A stretch of DNA of 64,000 nt, from contig NW_020169306.1 of the NCBI RefSeq assembly GCF_000988165.1, forward strand, positions 1 to 64,000. The letters are read 5' to 3'. Below are positions 54,890 to 63,896 of the stretch, piece after piece (position 1 is the first letter of the stretch; the number at the start of each line of letters is the position of its first letter). The stretch comes from Vairimorpha ceranae. Lineage: Eukaryota > Microsporidia > Nosematidae. The translations under genes and the position numbers were made by a program. The notes beneath the pieces are model-generated. The model was not told where the DNA came from, searched no databases, and saw only the letters and a list, made by a program, of their open reading frames with translations.

Positions 54890-55786
54890 TTACATAAAAT
54901 AACACTGTCTCGGATATTTATTATCTTCTAATAAATATCCTTTTTCTTTTATATAATTTTCTCCATACACATGTCCACTGTCATAAGCAAAGGCTCTATT
55001 CTCTTCTGTAATAAGATCTTGACTTCCTTTACATAAAATTACACTATGTTCTCTTCTGTTAAAAGGAACTTCTCTTCTTAATCCTATAAACATACATGCA
55101 GGACACTCTTCATTAATAAATTTATAACACATTTTTGTTTTATATGAAATAATACCATATTCTATTCTTTTTTGAATTCTAGTATTAAAAACACCAAATG
55201 CTTCGTACAATTCAGCAAGCGGAGTCTCATCATCGACCAATTTATCTTTAATGCATAACAAATTTATATAATACTTTTTAGGAATATCATTTTTCTTAAG
55301 AAATGTAATGCATTCAGAATATTTCTTTAATAAACACATATTAAGAAAATGTCTTATTTTTACTTTTTCTTCAATGTTGTATGTTTTAAAAATAGTTTTA
55401 TGTTCTTTTAAATATTTCAATAAATCCTCATATTTATTATTTCTATATTGATTTATTAATTCATCGGTTTCTTTAAAAAATAATATATCGCTTTTTTGAT
55501 TAAAAAAATCACTAAGCATTACTGAGGCCTTATAACATCTATTTATATTAAAATATTCAACAATTGCAAAAATCAGTGAATTGTATTTTTTTCTTTCAGA
55601 AATTTCTTTATTAATGTTTTGTATTTCATTTATATTTTTGTTAACAAGATCTTTTAACCTGTCAAGTTTATCATTGAAATCTAAAATCTTGTTTTGTTTA
55701 TGCAATAAAAATAGTTTATCAATAACACGTCTTGTATTTTTTATTATATTGTTTTTTTTTATTTTAAGAATAACACACATATCCAT
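54890..55786 (-). CDS. Gid9/Fyv10 (MAEA)-like CTLH-complex subunit (298 aa)
   Basis: Gid9/MAEA is one of the two RING-like subunits of the GID/CTLH ubiquitin ligase, which degrades metabolic enzymes via N-degrons in other fungi. After an N-terminal coiled coil (residues about 10-80) comes a LisH-like helix pair (SLIFAIVEYFNINRCYKASV), a CTLH segment (DELINQYRNNKYEDLLKYLK) and a CRA-like part (MCLLKKYSECITFLKK). The C-terminal degenerate RING reads CPACMFIGL, HSVILC, and YDSGHVYGENYI near the end. That corresponds to the family's 'CPVC', 'H----C' and 'PNG-VY' elements. The start is placed at ATG 55786, which follows CCCTT; the longer frame to 55819 would overlap the upstream gene. It is the downstream member of a closely spaced same-strand pair. 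The RING partner Gid2 is not in the window. Confidence 0.75.
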   Translation of the reverse strand: MDMCVILKIKKNNIIKNTRRVIDKLFLLHKQNKILDFNDKLDRLKDLVNKNINEIQNINKEISERKKYNSLIFAIVEYFNINRCYKASVMLSDFFNQKSDILFFKETDELINQYRNNKYEDLLKYLKEHKTIFKTYNIEEKVKIRHFLNMCLLKKYSECITFLKKNDIPKKYYINLLCIKDKLVDDETPLAELYEAFGVFNTRIQKRIEYGIISYKTKMCYKFINEECPACMFIGLRREVPFNRREHSVILCKGSQDLITEENRAFAYDSGHVYGENYIKEKGYLLEDNKYPRQCYFM

Positions 55787-55808
55787 AAGGGAAAGAAAAT
55801 CTAAATAT

Positions 55809-56636
55809 TTATAATTCATCGTAATTAATTTTCTTTTTTTTCTTGACTTGTTTTATTCCCTTAATTTCTATAACAGGTTTTTCTTTTGGTTTATCATTAA
55901 TATTTTCTAAAATAAAAAGCGTATTTTTTTCTTTCAAATCAAGATCTTGTTTATTTTCTTCTGTCAAATTTATTTTATTGTCTGTGTCATTAGATACTTC
56001 GATAGGTTTACTTAATGGACTTTCAATTACATTAGAAATTTTTTTAGTAGCAAATTCTCCTTTTGAATAGATTTTGTGTTTATTTGTATCATTAATAATC
56101 AGATTAGGATTAATACCATTTTTTATATTATAATTTCTTGCATCCTTTTTATTTTTCTTTTTATTTGGACTATCGATCTTGTTTTCTTGCTTATTTTCCA
56201 ACACATTCGTTTCATTAGTTAAGCGTTCGTTTTCACCACAAAAATTTTTAGCATTCAACGGTTTAACAGTTTTTTGTGAACTTAAAATTGTAGGTCCTTC
56301 TTTCATTACAGCAACAGATTTATTTATATTTTGTATTTGATCATAATTAATCTTAGTAACCAATCCTTCTAAAAAACCCAATTTACCATCTTGTTCATTT
56401 CCTTTAATGTAACAAATATCTCCAGTATTAAAAAAGTATTTAATAGGCATATTATCCAAAATTGCAAATTTATCTGGTGTGTAAATGTATTTAATAAAAT
56501 ATTTTAAGCTATAATAGTGTGCAAAATATCTTTTAATGAGATCTATAAGACTGTTAATAGTACTTTCTGGGTCAGCTTTTATTATAAATCTTTTATTACT
56601 TTCAGTTATTACTTTAAGAAAAAATATTTCTGACAT
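55809..56636 (-). CDS. Hypothetical protein, Lys-rich tail (275 aa)
   Basis: Function unknown. ATG 56636 follows CCC (TTCAACCCTTAATTAATG). The first 95 residues look folded and could be a ubiquitin-like or similar alpha/beta domain: an initial strand pair (FFLKVITESNKRFIIKAD), a helix (INSLIDLIKRYF) and later DICYIKGNEQDGKLGFLEG. The remaining 180 residues are Asn/Lys/Glu-rich, probably disordered, with basic clusters (NKKKNKKDARNYN) and an IKQVKKKKKINYDEL C-terminus, suggesting nuclear or ribosomal contact. The stop lies 22 bp before the ATG chosen for the Gid9-like gene, so the pair may be co-transcribed. The ubiquitin-like reading is a weak inference. Confidence 0.7.
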   Translation of the reverse strand: MSEIFFLKVITESNKRFIIKADPESTINSLIDLIKRYFAHYYSLKYFIKYIYTPDKFAILDNMPIKYFFNTGDICYIKGNEQDGKLGFLEGLVTKINYDQIQNINKSVAVMKEGPTILSSQKTVKPLNAKNFCGENERLTNETNVLENKQENKIDSPNKKKNKKDARNYNIKNGINPNLIINDTNKHKIYSKGEFATKKISNVIESPLSKPIEVSNDTDNKINLTEENKQDLDLKEKNTLFILENINDKPKEKPVIEIKGIKQVKKKKKINYDEL

Positions 56637-57369
56637 TAATTAAGGGTTGAAAAATAAAAGTCGTATTTTAAAATCTTTTAGAGGGATGTAAAAAAATTTT
56701 AAAAAGTTATGATTTCAATATGTTAGAAACTTTTAAAGTTTAGATTGTAATATTTTAAAATTTTGTGCTATTATGTATAGAAAAACGGCATTAAAGCGCT
56801 ATCTGTAAGAAGAAAGTAAAAATATCTAAAAAATCTCTAGATAATGCAATAATCTAGTAAATTGTGTAATTTTATATATTATATTTTCATAGCAATTAGT
56901 TATTTTACTAATTTCTTTTTAATAACCAAACTTGATAAATTACAAAAAATTGTTATACTTGCTTTTTGATTAATTATGTTTTTTTGGTAATAAAAGAAAT
57001 TCATGTAAAATTATGTACAATAGTTTAAAAGCAAATATTTTAAAAATTTAATAATAATAAATCTGCAAACACTCTCTTATAATATTAACATGTTTACTTT
57101 AATTTACAAAAATAATTTTACTTTGAAAACTTCAAATTTTAATATTTTTTATTAACAACAAAAAATCAAATTTTTTAATTTTTGATACTAATTTATAGTA
57201 AAGGCAATACATTTTACAACGCAATAACATTGTAAATATATTAAATAATTTTTTTTGTTTTTAATTAACATTTAATTAATTTACATATATTAACTCCTTT
57301 TAAGAATTAACCAATAAAAAACATTATTTGTTTAAAATGAATATTTAAATTCTAAAACTTTAACACCCA
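56637..57369. other. Divergent intergenic region
   Basis: Only the start boxes of the flanking genes (CCC near 56643 on the minus strand; ACCC 57363-57367 on the plus strand) are recognised in this very AT-rich stretch. Confidence 0.5.
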
Positions 57370-59127
57370 ATGGGTCTATTAAGAAGTGGTAACATCCTTT
57401 CTTGGAACAAACTAAAAAAGACAAAAGAAATTATTAAAAACCGAGGAATAGACCAATTTTTTACGGTGTATACACGAAATAAAGACAATGTAACACCAAA
57501 AAAGGCCTTTGGTAAAGAATTAGAACTTATAACTGTTATTAAAACAGGAAATAAATACAAATTATATTGTGGAAGTGAAAAAATTATAAGTAAAGTTGAA
57601 GATAGTTCAGTGGAATATGCTAGATACATGGTAGAAATAAACAATTTAATTCCATATGACGATAAAACCATTAAATGTGTAGAAGATGGGATTATTAAAG
57701 GGATTTCAGACATAGAAAAAATAACGGAAGATAATGTTTCAATTATAATGATGCCTTGCTTCCCATGTATGAATTTTCAATATTTTTATGACTTAGTACC
57801 TCTAACCGATGATATAACCCTTTCATTAAATTTTCCTGATAATGCCATAACACAACATAAAAGATTTGAGTCGTTTACTAAAAATATTCGGAACAGGCGA
57901 GGGAAGAAACCGGAAGGATACATTGAAGTTATGGATGATATAAATACGAAATTTGATGAATATAATAAATATATACACATAGATTCAATGGGCCAAGGTA
58001 TGGGTTGTTGTGGTCTGCAAGTTACGATGCAAGGTAAAACAATAGCTGAAGCTAGATATGTATACGATATGATGGGAATACTTGGACCATTATTGCTAAG
58101 ATTAACTAGAGGAACGCCTTGTGCCAACGGTAAATTATTAAAAACTGAGACTAGATGGGAAATGTTAGAAATGAGTGTTGATTGTAGAAAAACGGAGGAA
58201 AGGGGAAGTGAATGCATGTATTCAAATAAATATAAAGAATATCCATATTCTAAAAAGATTCCAAAAAGCAGGTGTTCTCCATTTGATTTATTTATTTCTA
58301 ATGACGCTAGAAATTTAGACAAGTACAACGATACAAATCCACCGATCCACGTGCCGATTTTTAATAAATTAATAAAGAAAGGTGTTGATGAAAAATTGTC
58401 GCGACATGTAGCATCTTTATTTATTCGCGATCCTATAGTCTCATATGACGAAACAGATGAAAGCACATTTGACGATTTTGAAAACATACAAAGTTCAAAT
58501 TGGAGATCTGTAAGGTTTAAAGTACCAACAGAAAGTTCTGATAAAGATTTAAGAGGATGGAAAGTTGAAGTTCGTCCTATGGAAATGCAAGCAACTCCCT
58601 TTGAAAATGCAGCATTTATATATTTTACATATTTAACTGTACAGGCTATTCTTCAGTACAATTTAAATTTTTATATTCCTGTTTCAAAAGTAGACACAAA
58701 TTTTATACGTGCGAATCATTTTATTCGGAAGGCATCCGACTATAAATTTAAATTGAGTGAAGATGAGCAGAAATTTTGGTATAGATCCAATTTTGACTCA
58801 AATGAAGAAGCGCAAATTTGTGAAGGTACAATAAAAGACATTTTTATTGGAAGTGAATCAGAAAAAGGTATTTTGTACTATATATACAAAGTTATAGATG
58901 AAAATTTTTTTGATCACAGAGATTTTTTACTAGAATACATAAAATTTATAGAAGATAAAATTAACAATAAATATCTTTCATATGGTGACTGGATTAGAAA
59001 ATTTATTATTAATCACACAGACTATAAACAAGACAGTAAAATTTCAGACAAGATTTTACAAGATCTTATAGAAAGAATAATAAATATTAGAAAAGAAAAC
59101 AATTTAGACTATTTAAAAAACATATAA
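57370..59127 (+). CDS. GCS1: Glutamate-cysteine ligase catalytic subunit (585 aa)
   Basis: Catalyses the ATP-dependent joining of L-glutamate and L-cysteine to gamma-glutamylcysteine, the first step of glutathione synthesis, in the cytosol. It follows the eukaryotic GCL family from end to end. FGKELELITVI (residues about 40-51) is the Glu-rich metal/ATP site. MGQGMGCCGLQVTMQ comes at about 206-220, then IAEARYVYDMMGILGPLLLR. RGTPCANG and ETRWEMLEMSVDCR-TEERG follow at about 250-280. Next are RHVASLFIRDPI (about 343) and NWRSVRFKVP, and EVRPMEMQATPFENAAF at about 398-415. Length is near the yeast and human enzymes (about 640-680 aa), slightly reduced. ATG 57370 follows CCC by two bases. A glutathione synthetase gene is not in the window. 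Confidence 0.9.
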   Translation: MGLLRSGNILSWNKLKKTKEIIKNRGIDQFFTVYTRNKDNVTPKKAFGKELELITVIKTGNKYKLYCGSEKIISKVEDSSVEYARYMVEINNLIPYDDKTIKCVEDGIIKGISDIEKITEDNVSIIMMPCFPCMNFQYFYDLVPLTDDITLSLNFPDNAITQHKRFESFTKNIRNRRGKKPEGYIEVMDDINTKFDEYNKYIHIDSMGQGMGCCGLQVTMQGKTIAEARYVYDMMGILGPLLLRLTRGTPCANGKLLKTETRWEMLEMSVDCRKTEERGSECMYSNKYKEYPYSKKIPKSRCSPFDLFISNDARNLDKYNDTNPPIHVPIFNKLIKKGVDEKLSRHVASLFIRDPIVSYDETDESTFDDFENIQSSNWRSVRFKVPTESSDKDLRGWKVEVRPMEMQATPFENAAFIYFTYLTVQAILQYNLNFYIPVSKVDTNFIRANHFIRKASDYKFKLSEDEQKFWYRSNFDSNEEAQICEGTIKDIFIGSESEKGILYYIYKVIDENFFDHRDFLLEYIKFIEDKINNKYLSYGDWIRKFIINHTDYKQDSKISDKILQDLIERIINIRKENNLDYLKNI

Positions 59128-59167
59128 TTTTTTAATAAATTATTATTATATTTTTTAACCGTGTTTT

Positions 59168-60094
59168 ATGTTTGATTTTTCATTGACTTTAAAATATATT
59201 AACACCTTTAAACTGGAGCATTTTAATATTACATGTAATGATTATAATTATAAGACTGGTATGTTATGCTTTGGCACGTCTGAAGGTAGTATTATTTTTT
59301 CAAACACTAATTTGTCTAGTGACCTTGGAAATTTAAAGTTTATGAATAAAAATATAACTGATGTACCGATCTATAATGTGAACTGGCTTGACGATTCAAG
59401 AATTGGCGTAACATTTTCAGATTCAATGTTTGTTATATTTGATATTTTATCCGATAAACTGTTAATATTAGAAAATAAATCTGCAGCAGTGAGGTACATA
59501 AAGAGGTATGATAATAATACATTTTATACCTGCGGAAGAGATAATTTTGCTAATGCTTGGGATTTTAGATTAATGAAAATTGTTAAGAAATTAGAACATG
59601 ACAATTCAGTGACCTGTATTGAATTTAATAATAATTTTATATACACAACCTCTACACCAGGCACAATAATAAATTTTTGGGATATTAGATACACAAAAAA
59701 GGGGAAGTATTTTGCTACTAAAAATATTGTATCTCTTTCTTATTGTAGAGATTTAAAGTTTTACAAAAATAATTTATATAGTAAAAATATTATATCTCAT
59801 GTACATAAAATATCGCAGACGACCTCTTTTAATCAAAAACTGGTTAATAAAAATATTGTGTCTTATTGTGGTTCACTGACTTATAACTTCTTTTATGATG
59901 TTTTATTTACTTGTGTAGATAATGAAGTTTATTGTGTCAGAGATAATATTTTTTATAAGATTAGTTCAGATTGTCCGGTTTGTGCTATAGGATGTATTGC
60001 ATATAAGAATCGATACATTTTATTAAATAACGCACAAGATATTGTATTGTACAGAATAGAGCCAAGAATTGATACAAATAAACATAGTACATAA
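59168..60094 (+). CDS. WD40-repeat protein (308 aa)
   Basis: A beta-propeller scaffold protein. The clearest repeats are FYTCGRDNFANAWDFRLM (residues about 118-135) and TSTPGTIINFWDIRY (about 163-177), both with the terminal W-D plus Arg. An earlier blade reads MLCFGTSEGSIIFSN and a later one YDVLFTCVDNEVYCVRD. The WDxR ends (FRL, IRY) are of the kind found in DDB1-CUL4 substrate receptors such as Cdt2, and the layout 'CGRD...W D-R...' recalls Cdt2/DTL. That is only a hint and the partner is unknown. Five to seven blades are likely. The gene starts 40 bp after the ligase gene on the same strand, with only an AACC box before the ATG. Confidence 0.65.
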   Translation: MFDFSLTLKYINTFKLEHFNITCNDYNYKTGMLCFGTSEGSIIFSNTNLSSDLGNLKFMNKNITDVPIYNVNWLDDSRIGVTFSDSMFVIFDILSDKLLILENKSAAVRYIKRYDNNTFYTCGRDNFANAWDFRLMKIVKKLEHDNSVTCIEFNNNFIYTTSTPGTIINFWDIRYTKKGKYFATKNIVSLSYCRDLKFYKNNLYSKNIISHVHKISQTTSFNQKLVNKNIVSYCGSLTYNFFYDVLFTCVDNEVYCVRDNIFYKISSDCPVCAIGCIAYKNRYILLNNAQDIVLYRIEPRIDTNKHST

Positions 60095-60502
60095 TATATT
60101 GGTTATTTTTTTTTTAACTTAAAAACAAAATGTATGCAAATTTAAATGAATTTTAAATCTAGCTATAAAATTTTTTCTCTCAATAGTTTTAGATTTAATA
60201 AACATTTTAAAACTAACGTATATAGTAGTTTTATTATATAAATCAAACTGTTGATACATTATTTTAATATAAGCCACATGCTTCTTGTTTTAGAATATAA
60301 GTTTATTTTTTAGTATATTAGTTTTATTGATAAGTTAGAATGGGGTATAAAACCAGTAATTATAAACAAATTTTATATATTTTATTAAACACAAAAATAA
60401 ATACTTAAAAAATATGATTTGTAAATTTAAAGCTGTTACAAATGTCTTGTTTCAGTTTAATAAAACATAAACTTTTTGTTTACTATTTTATTTACCCTTA
60501 AA
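60095..60502. other. AT-rich intergenic sequence
   Basis: Nothing is supported except the ACCC box (60496-60499) of the next gene. Confidence 0.5.
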
Positions 60503-62431
60503 ATGAAAGAAAAAGATTTATCGTCTGACGCCTACCTGGATCCTAATTTTGACTATAAAAAACTGACAAAAACGGAACTGAAAAAGATTTTGTTTGAAAA
60601 TAATGTCAATGTTCGATCTAATGCCCTAAAGCAAGAACTTCTAAATTATTATAAATTATATATTTACGATAAACTTGAAGATCTTAAAGAGAAAAAAATG
60701 AAGGAAATAAAAAAAATGAGTAATATTTACCAAAGTGGAAGTTCTATTGTAGATATAAATTTTAATGATCAGTCTACTACAGAAAAAGTGGTTAGAAGGA
60801 ATAGTTTATCGGGTCGAAGTATTACTGGTAAAAATAGTTATATAGAGGAAAATGAACCCATTTCGTTAAATGAAAAGTTAGAACGAATAAAAAATACACC
60901 TTCTAGGAACAATTCATTTATTAATAAAGAACAAACAGAAAAAAAGGAAAATGAAGAAACTATAAGATCTGAACAACCTTTTTTTAGTAATGTGGATAAA
61001 AAATATTCACCATTAAAATCGAGTGGTGTCAAATCTGCAAAAAATGAAAAAAAATCTGATGAAATTTCTCCTGATACTAAAAAAATTGTAGAAAAATCTT
61101 CTGATACTAAAAAAATTGTAGAAAAGTCTCCTGGTACTAAAAAAATTGTAGAAGAGTCTCTTGATACAAAAAAAATTGTAGAAAAGTCTCCTGATATAAA
61201 AAAATTCGTAGAAAAGTCTCCTGATACTAAAAAAATTTTAGAAGAGTCTACTCCAAAAAATATAAATTATTCTTCCGAAAATGCATCATTTCGACAAGTA
61301 ATATCATCTAGCCGTAATAATATTTCTAAAGCAGATAATATTTCTAAAATCAATTTAGAAAAGGATAAAATAAAGACCAATTTGCCTTCAAAAAGTAAAA
61401 ATGAAAAAACCATTAACGACATAACAAAGAATTTATCTTTTAGCAGAGCCATAAATAAAGATACATCTTTTGTTTCAAATAAAGAACAGTTAAAAAAGCT
61501 CATTGAGGAAGATATGAAAAAACATCCAGAAAGAAAATTGTCTGATAGTAGTTCATTTGTAAACTCTTCATTTACAAATTATACAGGAACATCATTTCCC
61601 AGTGAAGTTTCACTAACAGTCCCTGATATAAAAAAGTCAAAGTACAAAAGAATCTTAATTTTTTTATGTGCCTTGATTTTGGCTTTATTTTTACTTGCAA
61701 AAAATCTTCCTTATGAAGACGGAAAATGTTTTTTTTGTGTTAGGGTTCCAGAACACGGAAATATTGTTAATAAGAAGTTGGTCTGTGATAAAGGTTATGT
61801 TGTTAAATGGTCGATTTTCGGTATTTATTGTGCAAAAGACAATTATAAAAAAAGATTATTTTTGGAAATTTTAAATTTACTAGCTTTTAGAAAAGGAGAT
61901 TACATTTACGGAAGAGTTAAAAATCCTTCAATTAATATTAAAGATCTTACAGAAAATGAATCAATAATTAGAGAAATAAAAAATCACCCTTTACTGATAT
62001 GTGAGGGAGACCAGGTCTCATCTAAAAATTACAAAGTCTCTGTACGAACATTCTTACATTTCTATGCTAAAAGAACTATTTCAATCTGTTTACCAATCAC
62101 TTTATGTTTGTGTTTAATTAAATATCTTTTATATAAACGAAGAAAAAGACGGGAGGTAGAACTATTATCTAAGAAAGTTACAAAAGATGTTTTAAATGTA
62201 CTTTTAAGGCAATTAATTATTTCAACAAGTAATACAAGATTTCCTGAATATGTTTTTATAGACCAGCTAAAGGATGTATTTGGTGAAGATTCTGCAGTTT
62301 GGCAAAATGTTATAAAAAATGTATCAAAAAATGCAAATGTATCAACATTAAAAATGAAAGATAAAGATGCATGGCAATGGATTGGTCCGATTGTAAGAAG
62401 AAAAGAAAGCATTGAAGCCATGAAATTGTAG
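60503..62431 (+). CDS. Heh1/Src1/MAN1-like inner nuclear membrane protein (642 aa)
   Basis: Heh/Src1 proteins anchor chromatin to the inner nuclear membrane and help ESCRT-III monitor nuclear pores. The N-terminus (YLDPNFDYKKLTKTELKKIL, then NVRSNALKQELLNYY; residues about 10-50) is a HeH/LEM-type fold very like yeast Heh1/Src1. A long Ser/Lys-rich linker contains six 10-residue repeats of the SPDTKKIVEK type (61067-61246). TM1 is at about residues 382-402 (ILIFLCALILALFLLA), followed by a lumenal domain with Cys pairs (CFFCVRVPEHG). TM2 is at about 523-545 (ISICLPITLCLCLIKYLLYK). The C-terminus is the MAN1-Src1 winged helix (ISTSNTRFPEYVFIDQLKDV). The start is moved to ATG 60503 after ACCC; the frame upstream begins at a TTG. 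Confidence 0.85.
   Translation: MKEKDLSSDAYLDPNFDYKKLTKTELKKILFENNVNVRSNALKQELLNYYKLYIYDKLEDLKEKKMKEIKKMSNIYQSGSSIVDINFNDQSTTEKVVRRNSLSGRSITGKNSYIEENEPISLNEKLERIKNTPSRNNSFINKEQTEKKENEETIRSEQPFFSNVDKKYSPLKSSGVKSAKNEKKSDEISPDTKKIVEKSSDTKKIVEKSPGTKKIVEESLDTKKIVEKSPDIKKFVEKSPDTKKILEESTPKNINYSSENASFRQVISSSRNNISKADNISKINLEKDKIKTNLPSKSKNEKTINDITKNLSFSRAINKDTSFVSNKEQLKKLIEEDMKKHPERKLSDSSSFVNSSFTNYTGTSFPSEVSLTVPDIKKSKYKRILIFLCALILALFLLAKNLPYEDGKCFFCVRVPEHGNIVNKKLVCDKGYVVKWSIFGIYCAKDNYKKRLFLEILNLLAFRKGDYIYGRVKNPSINIKDLTENESIIREIKNHPLLICEGDQVSSKNYKVSVRTFLHFYAKRTISICLPITLCLCLIKYLLYKRRKRREVELLSKKVTKDVLNVLLRQLIISTSNTRFPEYVFIDQLKDVFGEDSAVWQNVIKNVSKNANVSTLKMKDKDAWQWIGPIVRRKESIEAMKL
61067..61246 (+). repeat. 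Six in-frame 30-bp repeats in the Heh1-like gene
   Basis: Each unit encodes S-(P/S/L)-D/G-(T/I)-KK-(I/F)-(V/L)-E-(K/E). Near identity between units points to recent expansion. The encoded linker is the stretch thought to span between membrane and chromatin in Heh proteins. Confidence 0.8.
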
Positions 62432-62822
62432 TTAAATAAATATATTTAAAATTTTTGTATTTTTAGATATCTTTACAGATTTATTTGAATTTAATTTTAT
62501 TTATGTGTAGTTTTGTATTAGATTGGACATTTTGTCACTTTACAAAAAGTGTTAAAAGAATAGTGTAACGGTTTGGATGTATTGTTATACACAAGTATAA
62601 TAAATTTAAAATATTTATAAATTACAAAAAAAACTTATATTAAAAAATAAAAAAAATTTATTAATTTAAAAGTAACCAGTTAAATTAATATTTAAAGATA
62701 AATAATATTTTTTTTTTATTTTCAGTACTATGCGCAATATTAAAAATTTTAATTTAATATCATTTTATAATTTACTCATATATTCAAGTCTTTTTTAAAA
62801 TTTAATAATAATTAAAATATAC
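62432..62822. other. Convergent intergenic region
   Basis: Lies between two gene 3' ends. Nothing is recognised beyond AT-rich sequence. Confidence 0.5.
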
Positions 62823-63896
62823 TTAATATTCTTTATTGTATTTTTTTCTGTAAGCCTGTGCACAAGTCTCCGGATTATCTTTTTCAGATTTCATACCATT
62901 CTTCAAGGGAGCAAATTCTTTCCACCTTGGTACACTAAATATCTTATTTTTATCGGTAAATGCAAAACAATCAAAGATAAACAATTCGCTTTTAAGACAT
63001 TTAGTCTCATTTGGTCTATCTATAGCTTTTCTAATGTCATTCGGTATATTTTTGCATGCCTTATGTATGGGTAGATCTTTTAACCCCATCATTTTAACAA
63101 ACTCTGTTTTAAATAAATGATTACAAATGTTCCCCTCACATGCTTCTTCTTGATCTTTGTCTATTTCAGAATATTCTTTTATTTCTAACTTACCACTATT
63201 TTTAATAAATATTCCCACATTTTCATCAGGCAATTTAGTAACGGATTTACTTAAACAATCCACCTTACTTTTTATAAAAGCCCCTACAAATTCTGGGTTT
63301 AATATTTCAGCTAGAACGTTGTCAACTGAAATGACGTTTATAGCATATAAATCACTTAAATCAAATTTACTTATTGATTTAAAAAAATCACCATTGCCAT
63401 TTGGTGCTGTTAAAACCTTGTGATCTTCTATTTTAATAACACTGCCATCTTTATATGTACAGGGGAGACTATTTTGTTTAAAAAATACTACATCTAAATT
63501 AAAGTTATTATTTGATTTAAAATAAGATACAACATCTTCATCTGTATGATCAGAAGTCATTATGAACAGTCTGACGTTCTGTGAGTATTTCAATTTTTTA
63601 ATTTTATCAATGTGGTGTTCAAATAGACTTTTATCACAAATTTTAAAAAGACCTTTAGGACCACTACAGCCAAGTCTTGTACCTTGTCCCCCACTAAGTA
63701 TTACTACACCAAATTTATTTTGTGAAAGTGCTGTATTTCCTACTTTATAGTATTCTGTTCCTAGATCAGTTAATTTACCAGTATCATCGTATATGTTAAT
63801 CAAACATGTACTGTTACTATTTATTATTGCCATCTGTAATGGGACTATATTAAATTTATAAAATGTTAAACCAATAGAATAAAAAAAGGGGAACAT
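62823..63896 (-). CDS. UAP1: UDP-N-acetylglucosamine pyrophosphorylase (357 aa)
   Basis: Makes UDP-GlcNAc from UTP and GlcNAc-1-phosphate in the cytosol, the donor for chitin, which microsporidia need for the spore endospore wall. The nucleotide-binding loop LSGGQGTRLGCSGPKGLF (residues about 67-84) is intact. Also present are IMTSDHTDEDVVSYF, the uridine-pocket NGNGDFF (about 166-172), the GNICNHLF block (about 249) and PRWKEFAPLKNG near the end. The protein stops about 20 residues past that motif, so the C-terminal domain of about 100 residues found in yeast and animal enzymes is missing; reduced microsporidian versions are expected. ATG 63896 follows CCCC by three bases. The first 21 residues are hydrophobic and unusual, and the Met at residue 22 is an alternative start. 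Confidence 0.9.
   Translation of the reverse strand: MFPFFYSIGLTFYKFNIVPLQMAIINSNSTCLINIYDDTGKLTDLGTEYYKVGNTALSQNKFGVVILSGGQGTRLGCSGPKGLFKICDKSLFEHHIDKIKKLKYSQNVRLFIMTSDHTDEDVVSYFKSNNNFNLDVVFFKQNSLPCTYKDGSVIKIEDHKVLTAPNGNGDFFKSISKFDLSDLYAINVISVDNVLAEILNPEFVGAFIKSKVDCLSKSVTKLPDENVGIFIKNSGKLEIKEYSEIDKDQEEACEGNICNHLFKTEFVKMMGLKDLPIHKACKNIPNDIRKAIDRPNETKCLKSELFIFDCFAFTDKNKIFSVPRWKEFAPLKNGMKSEKDNPETCAQAYRKKYNKEY

Noticed and set aside
57786..58487. 233-aa minus-strand frame
   Set aside because: Lies wholly inside and antisense to the glutamate-cysteine ligase gene, whose motifs are unambiguous.
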